This document shows, one piece after another, positions 1-18,184 of a stretch of DNA of 64,000 nt. Made by a program: the position numbers and the translations under genes. The notes beneath the pieces are model-generated. The model did no database searches. It had not been told where the DNA came from and saw only the letters and a list, made by a program, of their open reading frames with translations. The first letter of the stretch is position 1. Each line of letters begins with the position of its first letter. Source of the stretch: Clavaria fumosa (Eukaryota; Basidiomycota; Agaricomycetes; Agaricales; Clavariaceae); assembly GCA_951802425.1 (NCBI GenBank), contig OX637794.1, positions 1,798,001-1,862,000 on the forward strand, in the 5' to 3' direction.

Positions 1-1200
1 ACTACGCCCATACTCCAGTTGAAGTCGCTGGGTATTGATGACTTGATGAAATTCGAGTGGGTCAAGGCTCCTCCGGCGGAGAGCGTCCTGCGAGCATTGG
101 AGGAGTTAGTTGCGGCAGGTATGATAGACGACGGTGGGAGACTCACTATGATTGGTAGTAAAGTGGCGGAATTCCCGGTGGATGTGAATCTCGCCCGAAT
201 GGTAAGACGATCAATACTCCTGGCCGACTCGCTGTCTCAGGCTCTATACAGATCTTTACCTCCAAAGACATGAAATGCGGAGAAGAGATATTAACCATCG
301 CCGCCATGACCTCTGTTCAGGTTCGCAGCACCAATGCAATGCGTTATTCCTCAGTTTTGCAAATTGTTTCATGGACACAGGATGTATTCGTCCTTTCTGA
401 AGGCGCACAGGGTGCATTAGCAGAGCTAGAACGCAGGAAGTTTACTGCAGAAGAAGGGGTATGTTTCTACGATTGTGTGCCCTGGCATCGTTCAGAATAT
501 TTCGCAGGATCACCTCACAATACTGAACGGTAAGAAAGCATTTTCAATCGCAATCGACCCTGAAATTCACACAAAAATGGAAGCCTATAACGCCTTCACG
601 CGGTACGGCAAGTCTTCCTCGTGGTGTAAGTCCCACGCACTCTCCTTCCGGGCGATGTCGCGCGCGACGTCCATACGGTCTCAGCTGAAGAAATACATGC
701 AACGGTTTGGCCTCCCTCTGGAGAGCTGCCAGGGAGATGCCAAGCGGCTGCGACGCTGTTTGCTCAGCGGATACTGGCGCAATGCTGCGCGCTGGGTTGC
801 CGATGGAACCTATCAGTCCGTGAGGACTAATAAAGTATGTCCCAATCAGGGTTTTCGGGCTTCTGCTCTTTTAAAAGCCATCGCGCAGGTGTTGCATATT
901 CACCCTAATTCTGTACTGTTTACTCGAAAACCGCGCTCCGGTTGGGTTATCTTTCACGAAATGGAGGAGACCAAAAAAACGCAGTGAGTATTCTCGTTTC
1001 CGCGTGCTTGATTTTGGTCTCAACCAAATTTCTAGAATTCGAATCCTCACGGAAATCGAGCCAGACTGGTATGTTTAAAGCACATATTGGTTGCTGATGG
1101 CGCTAATCTTCATATAATGCTCAGGCTCTTAGATTTCGGCCATAAGTATACAGATAGCAATAGAAAACCCCCAAGTATATTACCAGCAGCCAAAGAGTAG
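1..1200 (+). CDS. DHX35-like DEAH-box RNA helicase, C-terminal part (5' end outside window)
   Basis: The spliced product matches the C-terminal half of DEAH-box ATPases of the DHX35/Prp43 group: winged-helix and ratchet (HA2) region (LKSLGIDDLMKFEW, GEEILTIAAM), then the OB-fold segment (WCKSHALSFRAMSRA, LHIHPNSVLF, GWVIFHEM). These helicases remodel RNA-protein complexes in the nucleus; the DHX35 branch is linked to spliceosomes. The helicase core motifs lie upstream of base 1. I read introns at 202-251, about 317-380, 460-510, 530-580 and 836-888, then two near the 3' end. The last coding stretch runs EIEPDW-LLDFGHKY to a TAG at 1198-1200. The choice of DHX35 over DHX8/Prp22 rests on the OB-fold wording and is from memory of the family. 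Confidence 0.85.
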
Positions 1201-1254
1201 ATACGTCAACTTATGTAATCAGCACTATATCTATCTTCTCCCGATTCTTCCGAG

Positions 1255-1845
1255 ATGGGAGCTGGCCAATCCAAGCCACCTGTACCGCAACAGGTCACCG
1301 GCGGTGAGACGCCAATAGAGGTGCTTAGGAGGACTTGCGCAACTCTACGTATCCGCTAACGATTTCCAAGTTCTCTCAAGGGCTCTTCAACGCCTTGGCT
1401 GGGAAGCTTGCTGAGGAACAGAACAGACTCGATCCCAGAGCGCTCCATCGAATAGAGGCTGGGTTACAGCAAACGGAGGATGACAAGGAGCATATACAAC
1501 GCGCGATTGAGGCCGCGCTTGAGGCGGAGAATCTGGGCGCGGAGCGGTCGATGGCGGGCGAGGGAGACGGAGGCATTGGGAACATCAAGAGCAGCGCGGT
1601 GCTTCTAGGCGACTTGCAGAGCATCCAAGTGGATAACTACAAGTGGAGAAAATTCCCTGAAGTCGACGGTAAAGCGAAAGCCGTGGTAACTTGCTACAGG
1701 TTTGTGTTCGCCTTTGTCCATATCGCCGTAACTCATTCTGGAGTGCAGATCCCATCCGACAGCCCCACTCAATTGCTGGCGCGAAGTTCGTGAATTCAAA
1801 GCATCCGTTTTACGGGCGGAGCTAGCGAGGATGCAAGAATTGTAG
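1255..1845 (+). CDS. MIC19: MICOS complex subunit Mic19 (CHCH-type)
   Basis: Mic19 is a peripheral inner-membrane protein of the mitochondrial MICOS complex, which holds cristae junctions together with Mic60. The start at 1255 gives MGAGQSKP, a good N-myristoylation sequence as known for Mic19 proteins. A short first exon ends at 1320 (ETPIE), an intron with a CTAAC branch point covers 1321-1370, and exon 2 resumes FSQGLFNALAGKL, as in fungal Mic19. A charged coiled-coil stretch (about residues 45-90) and SSAVLLGDL follow. A last intron separates VVTCYR from PLNCWREVREFKASV, the cysteine-bearing C-terminal domain (a C-x9-C spacing across the splice). Stop TAG at 1843-1845. It lies 55 bp behind the helicase stop, same strand. 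Confidence 0.9.
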
Positions 1846-2060
1846 GACCTCAAGTGGCCAATGTTACAATTTGCAAGATTATTGGAGCCTGGAGAATTGG
1901 AAGGCGATGAGTCCATGGCGCGCACGACGGGGCCTCCCTATAATCGTCACCTATCGGATAGCTAGGCTTCACTGTGCTGAACGCATTCCCAAATTATTGG
2001 TAAAATATAATAACAACCATTATAGCAATTTTGGCCATTAACGAGTTCGATAATCCAGCT

Positions 2061-3787
2061 TCATGCCGTGTCTGATTTCTCTTTACTTCTCCCTGTGCTT
2101 AGACATTGACCCATGAGGATCATTTTCAACGACACTGACTGGTTCTGGGTTAGGATACTCAGAACAGGACCAACTCGGTGTTTGAAAATGAGTTGCACCT
2201 GCACCGTCAGAGTCGTTTCTGAGCCCTTTTGTGTTTCAATGGTTAAGTAGACGCCCCCTGTACAAGACGGACGCAAATCAGCGATTGCATGAAACATGCA
2301 GCATCCGATGAGTATACATGGCATTCTCCATGGATCTTTGATCCATAAAATTGGCCCGAAGAGGGCAAGTTGATTCATAAGCGTGATTGTTTTATTCATG
2401 AGCAACACCGAGAGAGAAATCGGGGCTTGCATCTATAGACGGTCAGTTGGACGAGGGGGAAAGTATCTTACGCTTACTAAGGCGAACAGCAGATAATACG
2501 CTGTAATCGTTGGCAGGAGGAACACGATAAGGGTGAATAAAATAGTTCCGAAAAGCAGTTGATCGACATCATATTGCCATGAATCGATTCGCTGTTGCAG
2601 TAAATTGTACCTTTTTCCTGGAATGATTATTCTTCAGGCAAGAGTCGAGATAAGATCCATCGAATACTCACCTCGAAATAAGATCCAAAGTGACCCAAGC
2701 AATCTAAATAGGTGACTGCAAACAATAGCATTTATGGTATGGGAGATACGAATATGTAAAGTGAGTAATTTGAGTATGTCGAGAGTGATTGCCATCGCAA
2801 AAGTGAGTCCACAAAAACTTATCAGGCCAACGACGTTAATAATCTTGGGAAGTTGGTCGGCCAGAGGTTGAAGCAGATCTAAAATCAACGAGACTCAAGA
2901 TCGGTCCAAGTGAATAGGATTCTCGAAACTCACCTTCCCATTGCGAGAATAAAGTGAGAAAGAGACTAGAATAGAAGCGGCTAAGCTCGGTATTGAGCTT
3001 CAGGCCGGCTGGCCAGGAATCCAGCCAAACAAGCGCGGAATGTGTCCAGCCAACACATGCATGCTATATTGGAACAAGTAAGCGTGTTTGCATTAGTTGT
3101 AGGCAGCATTTCTACCTGGACGACAGAGCTCAAGAGATGGGCAAGGAGTGTACAGTTGATTTGCAGAAATCTGCCTACGGCTAGACCAATGATTTTGTCA
3201 TTCAGTGACAGCCAGACGATGTTGTAGAATCTATAACGGCAAAATTTGTATCGTCGACGTCGGCGAAAATGAGCAATGTACACTAACCGAGTATATTGAG
3301 AGAGGGCAAGGGCTTGGTCAATCACCAATTCCTTGAAGTATGGCAAGTTCTGGAAACACAAGATAACGTGCTTAATTTGAACGACGAGCTGTCGCGCTGA
3401 TGTGCTTCACTTTTTAGCCTTCACCAGTAGTGAGTGCAACATACTGACCAAAGCTTGACGATTCCATCCACCGAGGTAACTTAGCCAAACTCAGTGAATC
3501 ACAAGACATAGATGGGACCTTCGGGCATATGCGGACGCCTTTTGTCTGCAAGAAATGTTCTACAGCTGCTGCCGTATTGATCTGCTCTTGATATTCAGCG
3601 GGGCAATATTACACGAAGAACTGTAGCACACTTGGTTCACAACCACCGGACCGAGTCCAGCAGCTCGTTGTCTGCTGGCTAAGGCGAAGTTATGATGCAA
3701 TGACGTCTTGGCCGAAGAAGCGACGTGGTCTCGATCGCCCTCTATCTCTCTGCGAAGACTCCAGCTGCCGCACGAATAGTGCCGCAT
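2061..3787 (-). CDS. GPI1: GPI-GlcNAc transferase subunit Gpi1/PIG-Q
   Basis: Gpi1/PIG-Q stabilises the ER enzyme that transfers GlcNAc to phosphatidylinositol, the first step of GPI-anchor synthesis. Exons read on the minus strand give the family's core: FYNIVWLSLNDKIIGLAVG, then a spliced WPAGLKLNTELSRFY, VVGLISFCGLTFAMA, SLWILFRG, YDVDQLLFGTILFT and VFLLPTITAYYLLFAL, followed by LALFGPILWIKDPW. Several hydrophobic segments fit a polytopic ER membrane protein. Upstream coding sequence about 3425-3585 reads QINTAAAVEHFLQTKG and is in frame with the core exons after splicing. The true start codon and the 3' end are uncertain: no convincing ATG exon was found, and 3787 is only the first ATG of a weak upstream ORF. 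Next gene upstream is the divergent Rho GTPase. Confidence 0.8.
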
Positions 3788-4338
3788 GGATGTCAACGGA
3801 TGACGGTGATAATAAATTAGGATGTAGTCCGATCTGAAATGTAATCATTGTGGGCAAAAGGAAGTGAATGGCGAAGGCAAGGAGGCGTACGGCACAAAGT
3901 CCAGCAAGGGTCTATATCCTGCGCCTGCTTCCAACGAGCATGTGCCGAGTACTGCGAGATGCGAGCCGCAAGGCCTTGCCGCCAACGAAGGGTGTTGGTT
4001 AATGAGAGATGCGAGCAATTGCTCAGCATCCACCAGCTGCGTGAGACCATGGTGAACAAGTCAATGGCTGTAAAGCAACGTCCAAGCGCTCACTGAACGC
4101 GTGTCAAGCACGCCCGCGACACAGATGGACGGTTTTGACCACCCATAACATACACCGCTGCGTTTGACATCGACAGGCCAGAAGACGGTAGTTGTCGCGG
4201 TGGACATTCACGCTTGACCAGGATCACGCGGCACGGTAGTCCGCGTCTGTTCGCGTTCACCCTCTGCGGAGTCTGCTCTGCCGACGAGCACGACCACCGC
4301 CGAGCGCTCATCCTCTCGCTTGCCGCCCCTCTCGTCTT
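3788..4338. other. Intergenic region between Gpi1 (-) and Rho GTPase (+)
   Basis: Probable shared promoter space of two divergently transcribed genes, and possibly the unfound 5' exon of Gpi1. Only short overlapping ORFs with no recognisable protein content are present. Confidence 0.4.
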
Positions 4339-5122
4339 ATGGACACGTCTGACCATACCCCACAAGCCTTACAGTCACTCGTCAAACCTGACGTCAAGAA
4401 GAAATTGGTGGTCGTCGGTGATGGTGCGTGCGCCCCGCTCTCTTTCTGCAACTGCTCATTACTTGTCCTTCTCGAAGGCGGCTGCGGGAAGACATGTCTG
4501 CTCATAGTCTATGCAGAGAACCGATTCCCAGAGGTGAGTCTTGTCCAACAAGCGTCTTCTGCACCCTCAGACTTTATTAGGCATATATACCAACGGTATT
4601 CGAGAATTACGTGACTCAAGTAGACTTCGAACACAAGGTTGTAGAGCTTGCACTGTGGGATACGGCGGGGCAAGAAGAATACGACCGACTTCGACCGCTC
4701 AGCTATCCTGATAGCGACGTAATACTCGTCGTCTTCTCCATAGACTTCCCTGTGAGCCTCGGAAATGTTCAGGATAAGGTCTGCATTGTAACCGCGCAAC
4801 AATAAGTCTCTGTCACTGAGATTCCTTGCAGTGGTTCCCAGAGGTGGCACACTTCTGCGAAGGAACACCTCTGATCCTTGTCGGCACCAAGATCGACCTA
4901 AGGCGAGATGAGCACACGAGACGGATGCTGAATGCGCAAGGCCAGGCCCCGGTCACGTCCGAACAAGGTCGAGCCGTAGCCCGAGAAATTGGGGCTAAAT
5001 ATGCCGAGTGTTCCGCGAAGACGGGAGAAGGCGTTCACGAGGTGTTCTATCTGGCATTACAAGAAAGTATGAGGGGGAGGTGGAGCAAGATTGTCAGGCG
5101 TGGAAGATGCGTCATTGCCTGA
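4339..5122 (+). CDS. Rho-family small GTPase
   Basis: A Ras-superfamily switch acting on actin and cell-wall polarity when GTP-bound at membranes. All G boxes are present after splicing: G1 [11 protein letters not shown] (split by an intron beginning at 4425), effector [10 protein letters not shown] (G2), [17 protein letters not shown] (G3), [11 protein letters not shown] (G4, TKID of the Rho type) and [14 protein letters not shown] (G5). The Rho insert helix lies at about [20 protein letters not shown]. Three introns of about 50-60 nt have good GT-AG ends. The C terminus is basic and ends in CVIA, a CaaX prenylation box. The protein starts MDTSDHTPQ, a 20-residue N-terminal extension before the G domain. 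The sequence is between Rho1/RhoA and Rho4-type proteins, so no subfamily symbol is given. Confidence 0.9.
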
Positions 5123-5195
5123 AATTTTTAATGATATGTCAATGCTGTATCTATTTAAACAATCCTTGGGTCTGTCCATGTGGTGAAAGAACCTA

Positions 5196-5911
5196 TCAGC
5201 TATCCTTTTTGCTGTTTTGTGGTAAGCGACGTGAAGCTGTCTTGTACGAGGCGAATAGTAGGTACACGAATGAAAGGGAGACGACGATTGACAACCAGAC
5301 TTCAACAATTTCCAAGTGCCACAAATGACCAACGGGAACATGCAAAAGTTGCGATGTTGGAATAAAGGGTGGAACGAGAAGTAAAGTGACTGAAGGGGAC
5401 TTGAACGACGACAGTGCCCCAGGGAGCTTTTGGGCGAGCGAAGGGTCAGATTCACCGAGACCTGAAAGAAAGTTTAGTAATGCTTTGAAACAAACGAACA
5501 AAACGTACGGGTAGGGGGGCACGCCCAGAAGACCACAGGCGCAGGGATCTCGACAGGCGCGGGTTTTTCATTCGCGAGGGAGGTTCTTCCGTAGCGCGAA
5601 TGCAAAGGCAGAAGAACTGTGACGGTGAGACTCTCGTCAGGTGTTGGGTCCGAGACAGAGACGTTCAATAACAGTCCAGAATCGGCGGCGGTGAGTGCGT
5701 CGACAGGCAGTTCAAGGTTTGTAGATCCCCAATGCACAAATGAGAATTCGTGCTGTCGTAGAGTGAGTTCATACGGGTCGACGAATACTTGAAGTGGAAA
5801 GTCGTAGAGGACATGTAACGAACACTCTTGTCGTGAACGCGACTCGGATATTTCGGTGGTGAATGTCGCATGGAAACCCGCTTGCGGACGGAGAACGGAG
5901 TGATGAGGCAT
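5196..5911 (-). CDS. PBN1: GPI mannosyltransferase I stabilising subunit PIG-X/Pbn1
   Basis: PIG-X/Pbn1 stabilises the ER mannosyltransferase PIG-M/Gpi14, which adds the first mannose to the GPI precursor. The product has the lumenal PIG-X signature: ECSLHVLYDFPLQVFVDPYE, LELPVDAL, VTVLLPLHSRYG, and IPAPVVFWACPP just before the intron. Exon 2 continues GESDPSLAQKL and ends with one membrane helix (LSIVVSLSFVYLLFASY) and a short basic cytosolic tail. The intron is about 47 nt (gtacgt...tttcag). The first in-frame ATG is at 5911 (MPHHSVLRP); coding frame continues upstream without an ATG to about 5977, so a small upstream exon with a signal peptide is possible. It is tail-to-tail with the Rho gene, about 70 bp apart. 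Confidence 0.85.
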
Positions 5912-6069
5912 GGCGTTGCTGACTTCAGAAACCAGTTCCAACGTGGCCCAAAAACCCCTGATTGAGTGAAGTGCCACTAGTAAGCACGTTCCGTCCTCAT
6001 CGACGTCTCCTTATCATACTCTATCCGTGCGTTCGACCACGCCCACACAGAACTAGCCAGATATCAGAA

Positions 6070-8468
<2,399 letters not shown>

Positions 8469-8643
8469 GTGTAGCGACAAAGGGCAGAATCGCTGCGTGG
8501 TGGCATATTCCAACTAACGGGGTTTTGGCGATTTAAGTTAGCTGTACAAGTGGCAATTTGTATTAATAATGAGTGACTACAAACGTGCGGTAAAACTGGT
8601 AAGGGCTACGTGATGTCTGCTCACTGTAGCACCAAAAGATGCG

Positions 8644-11565
<2,922 letters not shown>

Positions 11566-12098
11566 TGGAAAAGCAGAGCGTTTGCTTTGTCAGCCATTCT
11601 TTTTTGGTTCAATGGCCACGTGATTGTATAAGATAAGGTACAAAAGTTGCCGGGATTGCCGAGAATAGCCGGCGTTTTAGGGGACGTTTCTGAATGCCGA
11701 ACGCCGAAGTTGGGCCGCGGAATTGAACTCGCTTGGACTGAGTTGCCGAAGCCGAGAACCGGCGAGGAACGCCGGTCGGCAACTTGAGAAGAAGTTAAAA
11801 CTTGATAATCGCCATTTTAGCGAGACCGCCAGGCGGGGAAGGGACACGAAACGGTGACCCGTCCCTTCCACGCCTATACCCGCTCCTTGTACTGTACCAC
11901 GGATCTTGCTCTCCCCCAATCCTCGCCTCCTCAAAGTGAAGCACTGTGTCGGTCACCGTCAGCCCCTTTTACACCATCATCCGCTAACATCTCTTACCAC
12001 TATTGTCACTCCCATCTATCGGCTCTAAAAGTCCGGCCTCTCCCCGGTCGTCAAACATTCCCCGACTGCCTTTGATCACCGTCCTTCTCATCGGTTGA
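11566..12098. promoter_or_regulatory. Divergent promoter region, CEF1 (-) and Zn2Cys6 factor (+)
   Basis: A 533-bp gap between two outward-facing genes, so it must hold both promoters and 5' UTRs. Short GC-rich inverted motifs with CCGGCGTT/AACGCCGG appear near 11670-11780. The region 11860-12070 is pyrimidine-rich on the plus strand, as is common just upstream of fungal start codons. No gene recognised. Confidence 0.5.
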
Positions 12099-15000
12099 AT
12101 GGATCTCAATTCACGAGAAGACACGCAGTCTAAAAACACGTCCGCTTCGATTTTTATTATCGCTTCTTATCATAACCATCCTTTTCTAGCATCAAACCGC
12201 CCGTCGTCAGAGGCGCTCGAGCTTGCACAGTATGTCGCGCGGCTAAGGTAAATTTCTTTTTCTTTTTCTTTTCCTTTCTGGCTTTCGCCCCACATTACCC
12301 CCACTCATTTCCCCCCCGCACAGATGAAATGCGTCGGTGCGGAGGATGGGCAAAAACAATGTCAGCGCTGCAGACGTGCCAATGTCGAGTATGTCTTCTG
12401 GACATCGATTCGTGTTTCCTCTGCTTCATCTTTGTAGATGTATCTTCGAAAAGCATCGGCGCGGCCGAAAGCCTGGTTCAAAGTATGTATCACGCTTATC
12501 TACGGAACTCACAACCTATCGATTGACTGTCCTCCACCAGACTGTCCGAAGCATCCAAGATGCTCCGTCGTCTGGAGAAGGGTTTAAACAATGCGAAGCT
12601 CAAGTCTCAATCCGTTGATTCGACTTCCGCCTCTTTCCCAGCCCCAGACCCCCGGGACGATCGTCGTCTACCTGGCGCCTCTCTGTCTTCGGACCAGTAC
12701 GGCTCGCCAAGCAATCGTTATCCATCGAACGAGCTCACCCCTCTGAAGCTACCTTATCACCCGACTGACACTTTCGCGTCAAACCATCATCACCACCCCA
12801 TGGATACGGAGGACGATGGTGATAGTCCTGACCGTAGTGAAGCAGGGATATTTCCGGAGGGCATGATCAAGAAAGAAAATCAGCGGCAGTCCTTTTTCGG
12901 AACGGTTCTTGGCCCAGAGCACCGGGACTCTCCCTCTCCTCCACCGCCTTCTGCCCACGACAAGGCGTATTCGATCTCTCCAACACGTAGCGTTTCGTCC
13001 TCAAATGGGATCTCAGATCCCATTTCGGCAGGCATCATCGAGGAAGATCAAGTTAAACTTCTGTTCGACCTCATATTCCTCCGTCTCAACCCTTTTGTCA
13101 ATATGTTTGACCCTGTCTTGCACACGGTCGAATACGTCCGCACCAAATGTCCTTTTTTATTCACTACTCTCATCATGGCCGGATGCAAATTCTTCAAGCC
13201 GGAGCTGTACGCACAATGCCGGAAGCTTACTAATGAGTTGGCTGTTCGAGCTTTTATTGAAGATTGGCAACGTGTTGAGGTCGTTCAGGCTTTCGCATGC
13301 ATGGTGCACTGGAAAGAACCAGACGAGAATGTACGCTTTTCTGATTCTAGCCGCTGTTGATTCACCAACATACGTTTTATAGCGCACATGGACCTATATC
13401 GGCTTTGTGAGTCGCCTCGGTCGGTCATCCTCGGTCGTGATCGTTGAGCTTTTCTTTCAGGCTTGCCGAATGGCTGTCCAATTGGGCTTGAATCGTTATG
13501 TTCCTCATCCTCCAGCACACGAGACGGAGTTCCAGATGCGTGAGCGCCGCAATCGTGAAAGGACTTATCTCGTCTTGTTTGTTCATGATCGGAGTCTCAG
13601 CATGCAAACTGGGCGGCAATGGATGTTACCCGAGGTTTGCAAACACACCATCGTTGTCCACATCTGAAGGGCTCAAATCACCGTCCTAGGATGAGCTTGT
13701 GAGGCACTCGATGAATTGGCACGAGCTCGGGGGGAGCCACATTTGTCCTGAAGATGTCATTGTCGTGGCCTTCGTGCAACTGCGTCGAATGGCGGTATGT
13801 CCGTGTAATACATCAGCCCTCCAATACAATGCTCATGCTTCGCGCAGGCGGAAACGACGGACGTGTTTTACACAAACAAGGCGAGCTTGAGTGCAAAACA
13901 TAATGACGTGAACTACGAGGTGGTGCTTAGGAATTGCAACACAAAACTTCACCAATGGATGGACACCTGGCAAGAGGAAATGCGTAGAGGTCTGTGGATA
14001 TCATCGTCAGGTAATAGCTGAATCATCTGAGTGCCATCTGTAGCCGGGGGGGATAGTTTCCATTTCTCCCTTCTTAACTTCTTCCTCCTCCACGTCCGTT
14101 TGTTTCTCAACAGTTTTGGCATACAAGCGTCTATGGCATCGGTTGGTCGTCTCTGCAATGAATCATAATACCTCTAATCTCACATACAAGTAGAGCCGCG
14201 CAAGTCCGAGTCTTCAGGCGCTGTCGGCGTGTTGCACAAGCGCTTTGGATACGTTGCAGATCGTCGTTAAAGATTTTGCGTCCGTAAGCATGCTGGTGTG
14301 TGCTCCCTTTATTCTTGTCGCGCCTTTTCAACTCACGGGCTTTCAGCGCTACGGTCAAGATTCCATTACGGTCATGACCGCCTATTCTGCAGTGTTCTTG
14401 GTCACACTGCTGCGTAGTTCGAATACTATGACCCAGTTGAACGAAAGCACCGTCCATGAGATTTACACGTTGATCTCGAAAACCGCAGACGCATATCACG
14501 ATGCGTCTATACTGTCCCCCGCTTCTCCAGCTGCCGCGTACCACGCACGATTCTTGCGAAGTCTAGTGGCCCATGACATCTTTAAGATTCGAAAAATGGA
14601 GAGAGAAAGACTCGAGTTGCATCCTGTCGATCCCAGATTCAAAGGTACATGCGTTATGAACCATGCCCCTGTTCTATCAACTTGTTTACACGATGTCTCA
14701 GCTTCTGGACGTCACCCACCTACTTCTCAACAATTTTCAGGGCCGTCTCAATCACAAACGTCGCCTCAGACTTACACTCGCCACCATGGATTACCCGCTT
14801 ATTTCCCTCCCACTTCTCCGCATGTTCAAACGCACCATTCAACGGCACTTTCGGACAGCGTAGAAATTCCCGGCGCACATAACGCACATCAACCTCATCA
14901 CTCTACGCGAGGTTACTCAACTATGCCGCATGCCCCGGTCCCTCACGCCCTTCTCCCTGTGCCGCAACATGCTTCTGAACTCGACGCACACTATTGGCGC

Positions 15001-15261
15001 AACATGTTGCTTGAACTTGGGCTCGGCGCTGATCAGGCCGAAAATTCTACGATGGCAGGGACACCGACGAGTGCCGCCGTCAGTCCCTTTGAAGATGTTC
15101 GCGTTGCGCCTTACATGAATCAAACTCAAACCCAAGCCGCTGCCTCCCATCCGTTCCATACGCCTCCATCGCACACGGCGTCTTCGCCGCAGCCGCATGC
15201 TATCCATCAGATGCCGTATCATCATATACATAACTCTGCTCGAGCAAGTTATGGTCGCTAG
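12099..15261 (+). CDS. Zn(II)2Cys6 fungal transcription factor
   Basis: A DNA-binding regulator with an N-terminal binuclear zinc cluster, assembled over introns: ARACTVCRAAK, MKCVGAEDGQKQC, QRCRRANVE-C, giving C-x2-C-x6-C-x9-C-x2-C-x6-C. A basic linker FEKHRRGRKPGSK and a short coiled coil (MLRRLEKGLNNAKLK) follow. A proline/serine-rich segment leads to the middle homology (fungal_trans) domain: FDLIFLRLNPFVNMFDP, YVRTKCPFLFTTLIMAGCKF, ACRMAVQLGLNRYVPHP, RERTYLVLFVHDRSLSMQTG. The C-terminal third is Ser/His/Pro/Gln-rich and probably an activation region. The first exon starts at ATG 12099 (MDLNSREDTQ) and joins at SKNT/IKPPVVRG. The target genes cannot be told from sequence. At least eight introns; those between 13,330 and 14,300 are the least certain. 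Confidence 0.85.
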
Positions 15262-15501
15262 GTTGCCCTTGTCACACCGTTGTCAGCCTTCGATACTATG
15301 CCACACCAAATCAATCCTCTCCTATTCATCAGGTCTTGTCGATGCTCGTCGAGTATTGCTTTGTGCGTATGTTGTTGGACTCATCGTTAGCGATGTTTGT
15401 ATAGATAGGCATTTTCTTTCGTTAGTCTCTGTCATGCGTACTGGTCCTCGCCATATCGCTGGAGGTTCCATTCTAGGGGTATTGAACAACATCTTATTCC
15501 A

Positions 15502-16885
15502 TCAGCTCTCAACATCGATTTCGAATATCAACAACTCCTTCCCCAAGGCCACAACGACTCTCGCTGTTGTGGGAGCGCGCATGAAATCAAAATCACGTAT
15601 GATGTGTGGGGGTTGCGCTACGTGCACGACTATTGGTGGCGCTTGGATGTACTTTGTATTGTATATTTGTAGTGAGGCACCCTTGGCACGGGATTGAGTA
15701 GATATGGCGAAGACTTCCCGTTCTGAGGGACACCACCTGAAGGCAGACAAATGAGAATACTCGTTGTGATAGCATCAGAAGGAGGCCAGCTGACCGAACA
15801 TGACGACCGTGCTCAGAGAGGGCTCCAGTTGCATGTGGCTTGCCACCATGAATTCTCGACGTATCCCAGACTGAAAAGACTGAACCATACACGGAACACA
15901 CGCTATGGACGTCTCAACGATCGCAACAACACGAAATTAAATGTCTGGCTTACTATTCAACAGCATCCCGACGCCAAGCGACTGATCCACCTCCAGGAAC
16001 AATTTTTCCGGCCAGAGTGCTAGCCAAGACTTTTGGCTCTATTAGTTCCAAAACGCTATGGCGCCGCCATCCTTGATTTCCGCTCTCCATGGGGTCGATG
16101 CGCCAATCGACGAGAAAGACGGACCCATGGGAGTCAGCGACAATAAATTCCTTACTGGAGGATGGGTGCGACGCTATTGCCGTGAGTGGATGAGAGAAAG
16201 GTATGACGTTGGCTGTCGGTCGAAACCGATCATTAGGGGTCGGTGTGTGATTACGAGATGAAGAAACCTCGACATGAGCGCTTGGTTTGAGATCCCATAC
16301 CGTCAGAGAGTTATCGTCTTGTTCTTCGTCAGATTATAGTTGGAAATGACCATGGTAACGCACCAGATACAGTGGCAACGTACCGGTAGCTGTCTTCCCC
16401 GCGGCCACCACAGAACTCAACGCCAGTCAACGTCCTCCCAACATCACCACTAAGACCACCACCAAAGTCAAATATCGTTTCCTCGTTAGTCGAGTGTGAT
16501 TTTTTAAGCAGGTGAAGGCAGCAATGCGCGTCAGCAGCCACAAGTCTGTCAAATCCTTGAAATGACATTCTCCCTGAGTCAAGTCACACGTACTCCAGAA
16601 ACCATTCGTCACTGGCAGAAGGGGACACTGTTCTGCACGACCAAGCTAAGGCAGTGATCCTTGAACCAATATGAAAGGAAGCGATCCGCTTATGGATCGA
16701 AGGGGACTGGACGGGTGTTGGTAACGAAACAGTCGAACCAAAAGAGGATAGACAGAACTCACAACCTGGAGGACATCAACAGACTGCTCTCCGGCCAAGG
16801 CAACTAGATCTGTGGCGTCATCGTTGTAGCATGCCCGCACAGCGAAAATGAGAGAGGCGTGGTTGTAACGTTGAGCTTGGGACAT
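15502..16885 (-). CDS. WD40 protein, probable nucleoporin Nup37
   Basis: Minus-strand exons give a small beta-propeller: MSQAQRYNHASLIFAVRAC from ATG 16885, DLVALAGEQSVDVLQVV, DRLVAADAHCCLHLL, GVEFCGGRGEDSYRYVATVS, then a spliced DDNSLTVWDLKP (WD signature), FIVADSHGSVFLVDWR, and near the C terminus FRWCPSEREVFAISTQS and RVVVALGKELLIFEIDV. The DSHGSVFLVDWR-WRRHSV-LELIEP block and the FRWCP block resemble fungal Nup37 of the Y-shaped Nup107-160 nuclear-pore complex, as I remember that family; generic WD40 function is the safe call. Exon boundaries between 15,750 and 16,330 were read only partly. It is divergent from the UMP-CMP kinase across about 420 bp. Confidence 0.65.
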
Positions 16886-17305
16886 GACCACAAGTGGTTG
16901 TTTGAAGCAGATGGCGTAGGAAATCAACTCAACACATGACTAAATACTATATATATAGGATTAGCATTTGTATTTGTGTGTAACTACTAGGACTAGAACA
17001 AAGATTTTGTTATGTACAGGGCAGCAAAGGGTGAGGAGGTATGTACTGGACTGTACTGAAGGTATACGGTCAATCGATGTAATGCACGACGTGTCGGAGA
17101 TTGCCTGCTGAAAAGCATAGCTGCAAAGCGCGCCGCGAACATCTGTTATTATGAAACGCTCAGGGCCACATCCTGGGGCGTTGCTTGCGTTGGTTGCCCT
17201 TTCGTCTGCAACATTTCTATACTTGGTCAGATACCGCGCATCGACTTCACCGACTTCGTCCAAGCAGTCCAAGTATTCGCAAGATCAATCTTTGAACTGA
17301 TACAT
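16886..17305. other. Intergenic region between Nup37-like gene (-) and UMP-CMP kinase (+)
   Basis: Contains the two divergent promoters. A weak minus-strand ORF (16961-17272) has no recognisable family features and is probably spurious. A TATATATA run is near 16948. Confidence 0.4.
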
Positions 17306-18119
<814 letters not shown>

Positions 18120-18184
18120 AACTAGAGAGCTGCGCTAAATCATACAAATTCCTTGTCTGTCTCTGAATGTGAAACTTTATCGAG

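Noticed and set aside
16961..17272. Minus-strand ORF of 103 codons between Nup37-like and UMP-CMP kinase
   Set aside because: No family features, no splice context, and it fills a divergent promoter.
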